Of a stretch of DNA of 64,000 bases, positions 55,156 to 64,000 are shown piece by piece. Made by a program: the position numbers and the translations under genes. Within the stretch, counting starts at the first letter, position 1. Every line of letters begins with the position of its first letter. The stretch comes from Stramentimicrobium sp964433555 (lineage in GTDB: Bacteria; Atribacterota; Phoenicimicrobiia; Phoenicimicrobiales; Stramentimicrobiaceae). A model generated the notes under the pieces. It was not told the DNA's origin. It ran no database searches and was given only the letters and a program-made list of their open reading frames with translations. Location of the stretch: NCBI GenBank assembly GCA_964433555.1, contig CAYSRG010000011.1, positions 4,472-68,471 on the forward strand. The letters are read 5' to 3'.

Positions 55156-55830
55156 ATGATTTTACCTCATGCCAGGGATTTAGATTTTGATAAGTTAATG
55201 GAAAAGCTATATTCTGAGATTTTGGCTTTTGATCATCTCCCCTTGATTAATAAGATAAAAAAACAAGAAGAATATTCTTATCGAGTTTTAATAAGTACAG
55301 TATTATCTTCTCGTACTAAAGATGAAATTACTGCTCAGGCTACAGAAAGGCTATTCAGAAGAGCACCAGATGCAGTAAGTTTATCCCGAATGGCTGAAGA
55401 GGAGATTATAAGTTTAATTTATCCGGTCGGATTTTATAGGATAAAGGCAAAAAATATAAAAAACCTTGCCCATATTCTGATCAAGAAATATAACAGAACA
55501 GTACCTGCTAATATTAGCGATTTAATGCAATTACCTGGAGTTGGTAGAAAGACAGCAAATCTAGTTCTGGGTATTGCTTTTAATATTGATACTATTACTG
55601 TGGATACCCATGTTCATCGAATATCTAACCGTATTGGTCTTGTTCAGACCAAAAGCCCAGCAGAGACAGAGCAGGATTTAATGAAGATATTGCCACAAAA
55701 ATACTGGATTTTTTTTAACACCTATTTAGTAGCACATGGTCAAAAAATATGTAAACCTATCTCACCATGGTGTTCACAATGTAAGGTTATTTCATTTTGC
55801 CAGCGGATTGGAGTGGTCAAGTATCGATAA
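55156..55830 (+). CDS. nth: endonuclease III
   Basis: DNA glycosylase/AP lyase of 224 residues. The HhH motif LMQLPGVGRKTANLVL contains the catalytic lysine, VDTHVHRISNRIGL the catalytic aspartate, and CKPISPWCSQCKVISFC a C-x6-C-x2-C-x5-C iron-sulfur cluster. It removes oxidised pyrimidines. Marks the start of the conserved core block after the variable zone. The 240 bases that follow, up to the tRNA, show no gene. Confidence 0.93.
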   Translation: MILPHARDLDFDKLMEKLYSEILAFDHLPLINKIKKQEEYSYRVLISTVLSSRTKDEITAQATERLFRRAPDAVSLSRMAEEEIISLIYPVGFYRIKAKNIKNLAHILIKKYNRTVPANISDLMQLPGVGRKTANLVLGIAFNIDTITVDTHVHRISNRIGLVQTKSPAETEQDLMKILPQKYWIFFNTYLVAHGQKICKPISPWCSQCKVISFCQRIGVVKYR

Positions 55831-56070
55831 TTAAGCTAATATAAAAACAGCTAAAATCAACTTTTACAACCTCTGTGATAATAAAGCAGTATAACTTAAA
55901 ATAAAATTTGCATCGCTTTCCATCCAGTTTTATTAAGGAGAACAGAATCAGGAGAAATTTTCCAGCAGAAATTATAGAAAAAGTGGATTTTTTTAATAAA
56001 ATGTATTAAAATTAAAGACTGTCTGCATCTATATTAGATTGAATTAAAGGGAACATTGTTTTATCTTTCT

Positions 56071-56164
56071 GGAGAGGTACCGAAGTGGTCATAACGGGAT
56101 CGCCTGGAGAGCGATTGGGCGGCCAAAAGCTGTCTCGCGGGTTCGAATCCCGCCCTCTCCGCCA
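56071..56164 (+). tRNA. tRNA-Ser(GGA)
   Basis: Class II tRNA. Acceptor GGAGAGG/CCTCTCC, anticodon stem ATCGC/GCGAT around CTGGAGA, anticodon GGA; CCA is encoded. The last 34 bases are the same as in tRNA-Ser(CGA) at 29769. It precedes the SRP RNA gene, a common order. Confidence 0.95.
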
Positions 56165-56178
56165 TATTTTGGAATGAT

Positions 56179-56446
56179 GACCGTGCTAGATGGGGAGTTA
56201 GCGGTGCCCTGAACCTGCAATCCGCTAGAGCAGGGTCGAAAGCCTATTTAAGGTCTTATCTTTTCAAGGTCTGACTGGAATAAGTGATGTTGAAGACTGG
56301 GTCCTGTGCAGCAAAGAATTACTAATCCCGTCAGGTCTGGAAGGAAGCAGCGGTACGTAAAACTCTTTGGGTGCCGCAGGGAAACCTGGTTGGAGTTAAC
56401 TGTTTCAATATCGCTTGGGAAGGTAGATCGAGGATAGGGCACGGTC
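56179..56446 (+). ncRNA. ffs: signal recognition particle RNA, large bacterial type
   Basis: About 268 bases closed by GACCGTGC/GCACGGTC. The conserved SRP54-binding hairpin GTCAGGTCTGGAAGGAAGCAGC is at about 56330-56351 (split here as GTCAGGTCTGG and AAGGAAGCAGC), and the 5' part has the Alu-type GGTGCCCTGAACC region. The long form with an Alu domain is found in Firmicutes, Thermotogae and related groups but not in gamma-proteobacteria. Followed by dnaX. Confidence 0.93.
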
Positions 56447-56490
56447 ATCTCTTTGCAAGAATTATATCAGAATTGTGACGGAAATTGTAA

Positions 56491-58179
56491 ATGGCTCAAT
56501 ACCAATCCATCTATAGAAAATGGAGACCTCAATCTTTTGAAGATGTTGTAGGTCAGAATCATATCATTCAGACCCTAAGGAATGCTATTAAGCTGAATCG
56601 AATCTCCCATGCTTACCTTTTTTCCGGTCCTCGTGGTGTTGGGAAAACTACTACTGCTCGAATTCTGGCTAAAGCCCTCAATTGCCAGAATGGTCCTACA
56701 GAGCATCCCTGTAACCAATGCTCCTGTTGTATCCGTATTAATAAAGGTCAATCTATGGATGTATTGGAAATTGATGGAGCTTCAAATCGTGGGATTGAAG
56801 AAATTAGAGAGTTAAGAAGTAAAATTGGTTTTGCTCCCGCAGAGGGAAGATACAAAATATATATTATCGATGAAGTGCATATGCTAACTAATGAGGCGTT
56901 TAATGCTTTGTTAAAGACTTTAGAAGAACCTCCCAGTCAGGTGTTATTTATTTTCGCTACTACTGCATCTCATAAGGTTCCTAAGACAATTTTATCTCGT
57001 TGCCAATGTTTTTATTTTCATAGAATTTCCATTGAGGAGATGGTAGAAAAATTAAAAAGAATTGTCGAAGAAGAAAAACTAAATATTGATTTATCTTCTT
57101 TGCGTTTAATTGCCGAAAGTGCTACTGGTTCTATGAGAGATGCAGAAAGTATCTTAGATCAGGTTATTACTTACAGTGAAAACAAGGTTACACCAGAAGA
57201 GGTCAGGGATATTTTGGGACTTATACCACGTGAAACATTCTGGCAATTAATAGAGGCTATAATTAATCATAATACTGAGATAGGACTTAAGTTGATTAAT
57301 AAGTTAGTCAGAGAAGGAGTAGAGCTAAATCAATTTGTCCAGGATTTACTTATTTATACTCATAACATTTCTCTTCTTAAAATTTTAGGCAAAGATAATC
57401 CTTATTCTCATCTTTACCTGGAAAGCTCAGAGTCGGACAAAATCTGGGAATCGTTGGTAAATACTGATATCAAGACCATATTTGATATTATAGAAGAATT
57501 AAAAATAATTGAGGAAAGGATAAGGTTCCATCATTATCCCTGGGTTTTATTGGAATTAATGATAGCAAAGCTAACTCATGCTAAAGACAAATCTACCCAA
57601 CAGGAAGCCCTTGCTGCAGATATGATTAGTAAAAGAGTTACCGTGAAAAAGGTAGAAACAATACAGCCATCAATAGAGAAGGACAAAAATAAATATCCTT
57701 CTAAAGATGAAGTCACCACGAATATGAAAAGCCCAAAAAAGTATGAACTGGAGAAATTCTGGCCAAAAGTACTATCCAGAATAAAGAAGGAAAAAATTTC
57801 TCTTTATGCTTTTTTAATGGCTGGAAATAATATTGGCATTGAGGATGACCAATTAATTGTTAGTTTTTCCACAGATTGTCTTTTTCATAAAGAAAGTCTG
57901 GAAAAAAAGGAAAATAAAGAAAAGGTAGAGACAATTTTAAAAGAAGAATCAAATTGTGAAGTTAAATTGAAATGTATTATCGAAGAAAATAAGAGCAAGG
58001 AAGATAAAAACTTTGCTTTAGAAAAGAATAAAGGTAAAATTAAAGATAACCATTCTCTGGTTAAACCAGTGGAGGAAGAGAAGAAAAAGAATGATAGCAA
58101 TAAAGAGGAAAATTTGACTGAGAATAATATTTTAAAAAGAGCTCGTGACTTATTTGGTGGAGAGATAAGCAAAGAATAA
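56491..58179 (+). CDS. dnaX: DNA polymerase III subunit gamma/tau
   Basis: Clamp-loader ATPase of 562 residues. P-loop GPRGVGKTTTARIL at about 45-58, zinc cysteines CQNGPTEHPCNQCSCC, Walker B IIDEVHML, sensor SRC in TILSRCQCF; domain III ends at about 350. The C-terminal third is a charged Lys/Glu-rich tail, with a tau-type domain near 430-500. GTGACGG before the ATG is a weak site. Confidence 0.94.
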   Translation: MAQYQSIYRKWRPQSFEDVVGQNHIIQTLRNAIKLNRISHAYLFSGPRGVGKTTTARILAKALNCQNGPTEHPCNQCSCCIRINKGQSMDVLEIDGASNRGIEEIRELRSKIGFAPAEGRYKIYIIDEVHMLTNEAFNALLKTLEEPPSQVLFIFATTASHKVPKTILSRCQCFYFHRISIEEMVEKLKRIVEEEKLNIDLSSLRLIAESATGSMRDAESILDQVITYSENKVTPEEVRDILGLIPRETFWQLIEAIINHNTEIGLKLINKLVREGVELNQFVQDLLIYTHNISLLKILGKDNPYSHLYLESSESDKIWESLVNTDIKTIFDIIEELKIIEERIRFHHYPWVLLELMIAKLTHAKDKSTQQEALAADMISKRVTVKKVETIQPSIEKDKNKYPSKDEVTTNMKSPKKYELEKFWPKVLSRIKKEKISLYAFLMAGNNIGIEDDQLIVSFSTDCLFHKESLEKKENKEKVETILKEESNCEVKLKCIIEENKSKEDKNFALEKNKGKIKDNHSLVKPVEEEKKKNDSNKEENLTENNILKRARDLFGGEISKE

Positions 58180-58197
58180 GAAAAGAGGTTGTTAAAT

Positions 58198-58506
58198 ATG
58201 GATATGAAATTCTTAATGAAGCAGGCTCAAGAGATGCAGAAAAAAATGGAAGCTCTAAAAGAAGAGCTATCCCTTAAGGAAATAAAAGTTACCTCCGGGG
58301 GCGGCATGGTTGAATTAGTTATTAATGGACAGCAGGAAATTAAAGAGATTCATATTGAGCCAGATATTATTGACTCTGAAGATAAAGAAATGTTAGAAGA
58401 TTTAGTTCTAGCAGCAGTCAATGAAGGGATTAGGCAATCTAAAGAAATGGTAAATGAAGAAATAATGAAATTAACTGGTGGTATGAATCTACCAGGATTA
58501 TTTTAA
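58198..58506 (+). CDS. YbaB/EbfC nucleoid-associated protein
   Basis: Dimeric DNA-binding protein of 102 residues from ATG 58198, placed behind AGAGG. MKFLMKQAQEMQKKMEALKEEL is the N-terminal helix, GGGMVELVINGQQEIKEIHIEPDII the sheet and GMNLPGLF the conserved end. In the usual place between dnaX and recR. Confidence 0.93.
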   Translation: MDMKFLMKQAQEMQKKMEALKEELSLKEIKVTSGGGMVELVINGQQEIKEIHIEPDIIDSEDKEMLEDLVLAAVNEGIRQSKEMVNEEIMKLTGGMNLPGLF

Positions 58507-58519
58507 TGGTTAATGAAAA

Positions 58520-59134
58520 ATGAGTTATCAATATGCAAGACCATTAGCTATATTAATTGATGAATTATCAAAACTCCCTGGTATCGGCCCCAAGACTGCC
58601 CAGAGATTGGCATTATATATTCTAAATATTCCTAGAGAAGAAGCAGGAGTATTAGCTCAGTCTATTATCAATGCCAAGGAGAAGATTAAAAGATGTCAGA
58701 TTTGTCATAATCTTACTGACCAGGATATCTGTGAAATCTGTCAGGAAAAGACCAGACAGAGAGATACTATTTGTGTTGTAGAAACAGCGCGAGATTTAAT
58801 GGCACTGGAAAAGACAGGGGGATATAAGGGATTGTATCATGTTTTACAGGGAGCCATTTCTCCTCTGGATGGAGTAGAACCAGATCATCTAACTATTGAT
58901 CATCTTATTTCTCGCTTAAAAACTGAGAAAATAACGGAAATTATTTTAGCTACCAATCCTAATATTGAGGGAGAAGTAACTGCTTCCTATATTGCCAGGC
59001 TGGTTAGACCTTTAGGTATAAAGGTAACAAGAATCGCCTATGGAATACCCATAGGGGGTGATTTGGAATATGCTGATGAAGTAACCTTAACACAAGCCTT
59101 AATAGGAAGGCAAATTTTTAAAAATGAAAAATAA
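58520..59134 (+). CDS. recR: recombination protein RecR
   Basis: Protein of 204 residues. HhH motif LSKLPGIGPKTAQRLALYIL, zinc finger CQICHNLTDQDICEIC, Toprim domain ICVVETARDLMALEKTGGYKG and VLQGAISPLDGV. It works with RecF and RecO to load RecA at gaps. Fifteen bases separate it from the ferredoxin oxidoreductase genes. Confidence 0.95.
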   Translation: MSYQYARPLAILIDELSKLPGIGPKTAQRLALYILNIPREEAGVLAQSIINAKEKIKRCQICHNLTDQDICEICQEKTRQRDTICVVETARDLMALEKTGGYKGLYHVLQGAISPLDGVEPDHLTIDHLISRLKTEKITEIILATNPNIEGEVTASYIARLVRPLGIKVTRIAYGIPIGGDLEYADEVTLTQALIGRQIFKNEK

Positions 59135-59149
59135 GATGATAAATCATTA

Positions 59150-59737
59150 ATGGAGGTATTTCTTATGAAAAAAATTATTGAAGTTCGATGGCATGGCAGA
59201 GGTGGGCAGGGTGCTGTTACCGCGTCTAAATTGCTTGCCACTTCTGCCCTGGCTGAGGAAAAGTATATTCAGGCTTTTCCTGAATACGGACCAGAAAGGA
59301 TGGGTGCACCCATTCAGTCTTTTACCAGGATAAGTGATGAACCAATTAAGATTCACTGTCATGTAACTAATCCAGATATGGTAGTGGTACTTGATCCAAC
59401 CCTAATTGGCACCGTTGATATTACTGAAGGATTGCCTGAGAAGGGCATAATTGTGGTCAATACTAATGAAACTCCAGCTGAAATAAGAAAAAAACTTGCT
59501 GTAAAAGGTAAAAAAATATTTACTATTGATGCCAGTAAAATTGCTCAAGAGGAGTTAGGGCGTCCATTACCCAATACCCCGATGATTGGAGCCTTAATTA
59601 GGGCAACAGGATTGTTAAAGTTAAAAAATGTGATTAATGATATAAAGAGTAAATTTTCCGGTAAATTTGGCCAAAAAGTTATTGAGGGAAATGTAAAAGC
59701 AATAGAAAGAGCATATCAGGAGGTGAAAAGCGAATGA
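59150..59737 (+). CDS. porG: pyruvate/2-oxoacid:ferredoxin oxidoreductase gamma subunit
   Basis: Gamma subunit of 195 residues: EVRWHGRGGQGAVTASKLLA, EYGPERMGAPIQSFTRIS and TPMIGALIRATGLLK match the family. The better start is probably the ATG at 59165 behind GGAGG (MKKIIEVRW), five codons inside. First gene of a four-subunit enzyme, order G-D-A-B. Confidence 0.92.
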   Translation: MEVFLMKKIIEVRWHGRGGQGAVTASKLLATSALAEEKYIQAFPEYGPERMGAPIQSFTRISDEPIKIHCHVTNPDMVVVLDPTLIGTVDITEGLPEKGIIVVNTNETPAEIRKKLAVKGKKIFTIDASKIAQEELGRPLPNTPMIGALIRATGLLKLKNVINDIKSKFSGKFGQKVIEGNVKAIERAYQEVKSE

Positions 59738-60051
59738 GCGCTATTAAACAAAAGGGATGGAAAGAGATTCCCAAAGGAGGTTTGATTCTGGAAGCGGGAA
59801 ACTCTGAACAGTATGAGACCGGTTCCTGGCGTTCTCAAAGACCGGTAAGAGATGAACAAAAATGTACCCATTGCCTGATTTGCTGGGTCTTTTGCCCTGA
59901 TTCTTCAATTATAGTAGAGGATGGCAAAATCAAGGGTATTGATTATAAGCATTGTAAGGGTTGTGGGATTTGTGCTGCTGAATGCCCGGCAAAAGCTATT
60001 GAAATGAAAGATGAAAATGAATTTAGAGAAAAGGAGGGAGTAAAAAAATGA
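59734..60051 (+). CDS. porD: pyruvate/2-oxoacid:ferredoxin oxidoreductase delta subunit
   Basis: Ferredoxin-like subunit of 105 residues with two 4Fe-4S motifs, CTHCLICWVFCPDSSI and CKGCGICAAECPAKAI. It passes electrons from the TPP centre to free ferredoxin. It overlaps both neighbours by four bases (ATGA type), so translation is probably coupled. Confidence 0.93.
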   Translation: MSAIKQKGWKEIPKGGLILEAGNSEQYETGSWRSQRPVRDEQKCTHCLICWVFCPDSSIIVEDGKIKGIDYKHCKGCGICAAECPAKAIEMKDENEFREKEGVKK

Positions 60052-61232
60052 GCACTAAGACAGTAGCTATTACTGGAAATGGAGCAGCTGCTTATGCTTT
60101 TAAACAGATAAATCCTGATGTTGTAGCTGCTTATCCTATTACTCCGCAGACTGATCTGGTTCAGAGTTTTTCTCAATATGTAGCTGATGGACTGGTTCAT
60201 ACTGAGCTTATTACTGTAGAAAGTGAACATAGTGCCATGAGTGCTTGTGTTGGAGCTGCTGCTGCCGGTGGTAGAGTTATGACTGCAACTTCTGCCAACG
60301 GACTGGCTTTAATGTTTGAAATTTTATATATTGCGGCTTCCAGCAAATTACCCATAGTTATGCCGGTAGTTAATAGAGCATTATCTGGACCTATTAATAT
60401 CCATTGTGACCATAGTGATACTATGGCAGCTAGAGACGCGGGGTGGATTCAGATTTATTCTGAAAATGCTCAGGAAGCTTATGATAACATTATTCAAGCA
60501 GTTCGTATTGCAGAAAATATGAAGGTTAGACTACCAGTTATGGTTATGTATGATGGATTCATCATCTCTCACGGCATTGATAGGGTTGATTTTTTAGATG
60601 ATACCACTGTCCACGATTTTGTTGGCAAGTATCAACCCAATTATCCACTGCTTGATATTGACAAACCATTAACCTTTGGTCCTCTGGATCTCTATGATTA
60701 TTATTTCGAGCATAAGCGTCAACAGGCTGAAGATATAAATAATTCTAAACCGGTTATACTGGAAATTGCTAAGGGATTCAGGGAAATTTCAGGTCGAGAA
60801 TATGGTCTATTTGAATCCTATCATTTGGAAGATGCTGAAACTGCCATTGTTGTTTTATCATCAGCTGCTGGTACTACCAAGACGGTAGTTGATGAGTTAA
60901 GAGGCAAAGGTAGAAAAGTTGGTCTTTTAAAACCGAGAATTTTTAGACCATTCCCCTATATGGAAATTGCACAAGCCCTGTCACATCTGAAGGCGATTGC
61001 CATACTCGATCGCTCTGTCTCTTTTGGAGGTTTTGGAGGTCCTCTCTTTACTGAAATTAGGTCAGCAATGATGGAATTTGGAAAGGCACCACAGAACATC
61101 AATATAATCTTTGGTTTAGGTGGACGAGATATTAACCAGCAAGATATCACGGGGATTTATGATCAATTGGATGAAATTGTGAAATCTGGTAAGGTGAAAG
61201 AAAGAATACAATATCTTGGAGTAAGAGAATAG
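60048..61232 (+). CDS. porA: pyruvate/2-oxoacid:ferredoxin oxidoreductase alpha subunit
   Basis: Alpha subunit of 394 residues. GNGAAAYAFKQINPDVVAAYPITPQTDLVQ binds the TPP pyrimidine and the catalytic threonine/glutamate (ITVESEHSAMSACVGAAAAG) is present; HCDHSDTMAARDAGW is typical of pyruvate-type enzymes. Together with beta it cleaves the 2-oxoacid. Confidence 0.93.
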   Translation: MSTKTVAITGNGAAAYAFKQINPDVVAAYPITPQTDLVQSFSQYVADGLVHTELITVESEHSAMSACVGAAAAGGRVMTATSANGLALMFEILYIAASSKLPIVMPVVNRALSGPINIHCDHSDTMAARDAGWIQIYSENAQEAYDNIIQAVRIAENMKVRLPVMVMYDGFIISHGIDRVDFLDDTTVHDFVGKYQPNYPLLDIDKPLTFGPLDLYDYYFEHKRQQAEDINNSKPVILEIAKGFREISGREYGLFESYHLEDAETAIVVLSSAAGTTKTVVDELRGKGRKVGLLKPRIFRPFPYMEIAQALSHLKAIAILDRSVSFGGFGGPLFTEIRSAMMEFGKAPQNINIIFGLGGRDINQQDITGIYDQLDEIVKSGKVKERIQYLGVRE

Positions 61233-61245
61233 GTGGTGAAATAAA

Positions 61246-62169
61246 ATGGCAAAATTAAAAGAATTAACTAAGAAACAGGATGTTTTAAGCCCGGGACATC
61301 GTTTATGTGCCGGCTGTGGTGCTTCTATTGCTGTTCGGCAGGTTTTATCTGCCTGTGATGACCCTGTAGTAGTAGCCAGTGCCACTGGTTGTCTGGAAGT
61401 AGCAACTACCATTTATCCCTATACCAGTTGGCGTTCATCATTCATTCATAATGCTTTCGAGAATGCAGCTGCTACTATCAGTGGTGTGGAGGCTATGTAT
61501 CAATCCCTCAAGAAACAGGGAAAGATTGATAAAGAGATAAAATTTATTTCTTTTGGTGGAGACGGTGGTACCTATGATATTGGCTTACAGTCTTTATCTG
61601 GTGCCTTAGAGAGAGGTCATGACTTTGTCTACGTCTGTTACGATAATGAAGCCTATATGAATACTGGTATTCAACGTTCCAGTGCTACGCCTCGTGGAGC
61701 TTGGACTACTACTACTCCATGTGGTGAAGTAATTCCTGGTAAAACACAATACCAGAAGGACTTAACCGGGATTATTGCGGCTCATAAAATTCCTTATGTG
61801 GCACAGGCTTCCCTCTGGCGCTGGAATGACTTAATTGATAAAGCGCACAAAGCTTTCTATACCAAGGGACCAGCCTTTTTGAATGTGCTGTCTCCCTGTC
61901 CCAGGGGTTGGCGTTTTCCCTCAGAAGATACTATCAAAATGGCTAAACTTTCTGTTCAGACAAATTTTTGGCCATTGTATGAAGTAGAAAATGGTAAATG
62001 GAAATTAAACTACAAACCAAAAGAGAGATTACCAGTGACTGAATGGATGGGACCACAGGGTAGATATAAACATCTTCTTACCCCGGAGAATAAATCATTA
62101 GTAGAAGAGATACAACAAGAAATTGACGATAACTGGGAAAGATTGCTTGCTCTATGCGGAGAGAAGTAA
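61246..62169 (+). CDS. porB: pyruvate/2-oxoacid:ferredoxin oxidoreductase beta subunit
   Basis: Beta subunit of 307 residues. RLCAGCGASIAVRQV with the proximal cluster cysteines, SATGC, and the TPP-pyrophosphate motif GDGGTYDIGLQSLSGALERG with CYDNEAYMNTG. TPP and one 4Fe-4S cluster bind here. SPCPRGW near residue 220 is usual for pyruvate enzymes. Last gene of the unit; a hairpin follows. Confidence 0.94.
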   Translation: MAKLKELTKKQDVLSPGHRLCAGCGASIAVRQVLSACDDPVVVASATGCLEVATTIYPYTSWRSSFIHNAFENAAATISGVEAMYQSLKKQGKIDKEIKFISFGGDGGTYDIGLQSLSGALERGHDFVYVCYDNEAYMNTGIQRSSATPRGAWTTTTPCGEVIPGKTQYQKDLTGIIAAHKIPYVAQASLWRWNDLIDKAHKAFYTKGPAFLNVLSPCPRGWRFPSEDTIKMAKLSVQTNFWPLYEVENGKWKLNYKPKERLPVTEWMGPQGRYKHLLTPENKSLVEEIQQEIDDNWERLLALCGEK

Positions 62170-62254
62170 TAACATAACAGGTAATATGCAACGACAATAG
62201 GACATTTTCTTTACCTATTTCTATTTAGGGAAGGTAAGAAGTCTATTGGACATA

Positions 62255-62293
62255 TAGACTGCTCTAATTTTTTCTTTCGATTAGGGCAGTCTA
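62255..62293 (+). terminator. hairpin after porB
   Basis: Arms TAGACTGCTCTAAT and ATTAGGGCAGTCTA pair over 14 positions with one G-T, loop of 11. No good T tract follows, so termination strength is uncertain. The remaining part of 62170-62406 has no gene; a TATAAT at 62341-62346 could serve pdxS but lacks a clear -35. Confidence 0.6.
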
Positions 62294-62406
62294 TTAATTT
62301 AACTAATCTTTATCTATTTAAAATTTGTTTACAAGTATTATATAATTAATTGTAGGAGAAACATAGTAGGAATATATTGCTAAAAGAAGACGAGGAGGAT
62401 TAAAGA

Positions 62407-63291
62407 ATGGTGGAAAAATCTACCGAAAAAACTAAAAGAGGTTTAGCTCAGATGTTAAAAGGCGGAGTAATTATGGATGTAGTAAATGCAGAGCAGGCTA
62501 AAATAGCTGAGAATGCAGGTGCAGTGGCTGTCATGGCTTTAGAAAGAGTGCCAGCTGATATTCGTGCTACTGGCGGTGTAGCACGTATGGCAGATCCCAG
62601 GAAGATAAAAGAAATTATGGAAGCAGTAACAATTCCGGTAATGGCTAAGGCCAGAATTGGGCATTTTGTTGAAGCCCAAATATTAGAAGCTCTAGAGGTG
62701 GATTATATTGATGAGAGTGAAGTGCTGACACCGGCAGATGAAAAATATCATATCAATAAATATAATTTTAAAGTTCCTTTTGTTTGTGGTGCTAGAAATT
62801 TAGGAGAAGCCTTAAGAAGAATTGCGGAAGGTGCAACAATGATTAGAACCAAAGGAGAAGCCGGTACTGGAAATATTATAGAGGCAGTAAAGCATATGCG
62901 TTGTATGAATGAGGAAATTAGATCATTAAAGGGATTAGATAAAGAAGAATTAATCATTAAAGCCAAAGAGTACGGTGCTCCTTTTGAACTACTAATGGAA
63001 ACCGCATCCTTAGGTAGATTGCCAGTAGTCAATTTTGCAGCAGGCGGTATCGCTACACCAGCTGATGCAGCGTTAATGATGCAATTAGGCTGTGATGGTG
63101 TTTTTGTGGGTTCTGGCATTTTTAAATCTGAAGATCCAGAAAAGAGGGCAAAAGCAATTGTAGAAGCTACAACACATTATAATGATCCAAAGCTTATTGC
63201 CAGAGTTTCTGAAGGATTAGGTCAGGCAATAAAAGGAATCTCTATAGACAAAATCCCTGATGAAGAAAAGATGCAGGTAAGAGGCTGGTAA
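62407..63291 (+). CDS. pdxS: pyridoxal 5'-phosphate synthase lyase subunit
   Basis: TIM-barrel enzyme of 294 residues, one of the most conserved proteins known. GGVIMDVVNAEQAKIAENAGAVAVMALERVP, PVMAKARIGHFVEAQILEAL with a catalytic lysine, and GEAGTGNIIEAVKH with the second lysine region (RTKGEAG). It makes PLP from ribose 5-phosphate, glyceraldehyde 3-phosphate and ammonia. AGGAGG precedes the ATG. Confidence 0.96.
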   Translation: MVEKSTEKTKRGLAQMLKGGVIMDVVNAEQAKIAENAGAVAVMALERVPADIRATGGVARMADPRKIKEIMEAVTIPVMAKARIGHFVEAQILEALEVDYIDESEVLTPADEKYHINKYNFKVPFVCGARNLGEALRRIAEGATMIRTKGEAGTGNIIEAVKHMRCMNEEIRSLKGLDKEELIIKAKEYGAPFELLMETASLGRLPVVNFAAGGIATPADAALMMQLGCDGVFVGSGIFKSEDPEKRAKAIVEATTHYNDPKLIARVSEGLGQAIKGISIDKIPDEEKMQVRGW

Positions 63292-63362
63292 TTATTTGAT
63301 ACCCATAATATCTTAACGAGTAAAAAAGTTGAACAATTGTTGAGAATTAAGGAGCATGGTAT

Positions 63363-63932
63363 ATGAAAGTAGGAGTTTTAGCACTACAGGGAGCATTTTT
63401 AGAGCATTTAATGATGATCAAGCAATGTGGACAGGAAGGGATTCCTATAAAAAACAAATTTGAGTTGAATCAAATAAAGTCCCTGATAATACCTGGTGGA
63501 GAAAGTACTGCCATTGGCAAGTTAATGAGTAGAAATCAATTGGATGAAAGAATCATTGATCTTTATAATCAGACTAATATTCCTATTTTCGGAACTTGTG
63601 CTGGCATGATTTTATTAGCAAAAAAGATAGAAGGACAACATCAACCTACTTTAGGATTAATTGATATTACTGTCAGGAGAAATGCCTTTGGTAGGCAGAT
63701 TGAGAGTTTTGAAGTTGGATTGGAAATTACTGGAGTCACTCCTCCTCTCTTTAAGGGTATTTTTATTAGAGCTCCTTATATTACCAAAACTGGGGAAAAT
63801 ATCCAAAAATTGTGTTATTTTGATCAAAATATTGTATTGGCCAAAGAGGAAAATATTCTGGTTTCATCTTTCCATCCCGAATTGGGAAATGATTTGAGAA
63901 TACATCAATATTTTTTGAAAATGTGTCAATAA
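63363..63932 (+). CDS. pdxT: pyridoxal 5'-phosphate synthase glutaminase subunit
   Basis: Class I glutaminase of 189 residues that supplies ammonia to PdxS. GGESTAIGKLM, the nucleophile cysteine in FGTCAGMILLA, and the His/Glu pair in SSFHPELGND are intact; VGVLALQGAFLEH opens the protein. AAGGAG precedes the ATG. Follows pdxS by 71 bases, the usual operon order. Confidence 0.95.
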   Translation: MKVGVLALQGAFLEHLMMIKQCGQEGIPIKNKFELNQIKSLIIPGGESTAIGKLMSRNQLDERIIDLYNQTNIPIFGTCAGMILLAKKIEGQHQPTLGLIDITVRRNAFGRQIESFEVGLEITGVTPPLFKGIFIRAPYITKTGENIQKLCYFDQNIVLAKEENILVSSFHPELGNDLRIHQYFLKMCQ

Positions 63933-63948
63933 ATTTTAATAATTTTTC

Positions 63949-63977
63949 TTGACAACTCCCCCTATCTCTGTTACTAT
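63949..63977 (+). promoter_or_regulatory. sigma70-type promoter at window end
   Basis: TTGACA (63949-63954), 17-base spacer, TACTAT (63972-63977). It would drive a gene beyond the window on the plus strand. Confidence 0.65.
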
Positions 63978-64000
63978 CTTATTTGCCCTTCTTAAGGTAG

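Noticed and set aside
29830..56164. Identical tRNA-Ser 3' ends as att repeats of one large island
   Set aside because: The shared part is the normal T-arm and acceptor of two different serine tRNAs, each complete with its own anticodon; no evidence for integration into either.
57900..57912. A-rich run followed by GG in dnaX as a programmed frameshift site
   Set aside because: It lies too far toward the C-terminus (about codon 470) to make a gamma-sized product, and no stop or stem-loop supports it.
1..64000. CRISPR array
   Set aside because: No short regularly spaced repeats with unique spacers were seen; the repeats at 31-42 kb are attC sites separated by genes.

Overview
This window comes from a low-GC anaerobic bacterium. 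Pointers are a sodium-type N-ATPase operon, two separate pyruvate/2-oxoacid:ferredoxin oxidoreductase systems (one-chain NifJ and four-subunit PorGDAB), many 4Fe-4S and flavin proteins, a long-form SRP RNA with an Alu domain, PdxST vitamin B6 synthesis, and Lgt and MurD. The lineage may be Atribacterota-like, but that guess rests on overall gene style and is weak.

Layout: (1) 1-6753, N-ATPase operon atpDCQRBEFAG with a two-carboxylate, Na+-type c subunit. (2) 6882-17616, housekeeping: copper P-type ATPase, nifJ and its dihydroorotate-dehydrogenase-like neighbour, lgt, a nitroreductase, two membrane proteins and a proteasome-fold protein; murD lies on the minus strand at 17633-19045. (3) 19298-27820, a BMP/nucleoside-type ABC importer with two tandem DUF3798 binding proteins, each with its own promoter and long leader, then an M24 peptidase. 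(4) 27971-29863, acyl-ACP thioesterase, tRNA-Arg(ACG), tadA and tRNA-Ser(CGA). (5) 29987-42184, an integron: a minus-strand tyrosine recombinase, an attI-like region, then a run of gene cassettes all on the plus strand, separated by ten recognisable attC sites plus one eroded site. (6) 42299-55116, an accessory zone of short independent genes (several broken) without intact attC sites. (7) 55156-63932, conserved core: nth, tRNA-Ser(GGA), SRP RNA, dnaX, ybaB, recR, porGDAB and pdxST.

The most interesting part is region 5. The attC sites were recognised by eye because the start of each cassette is the reverse complement of its own end, as expected for excised circular cassettes, and because the long imperfect palindromes share an internal CCAAAT-like motif. 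The neighbouring recombinase has the R..HxxR..H..Y residues and an IntI-like C-terminus but lacks the extra segment that marks ordinary integron integrases. It also has no ATG/GTG/TTG start for its full N-terminal domain (an ATA sits where ATG is expected). Cargo includes NTF2-like and SRPBCC proteins, Cys-rich DUF3795 proteins, an RlmJ-like methyltransferase with an in-frame stop, an ICMT-type membrane methyltransferase, a three-gene TetR/ABC-exporter cassette with its own promoter and operator, a SpoIIM-like protein and a helix-hairpin-helix protein whose start codon lies inside the recombination site.
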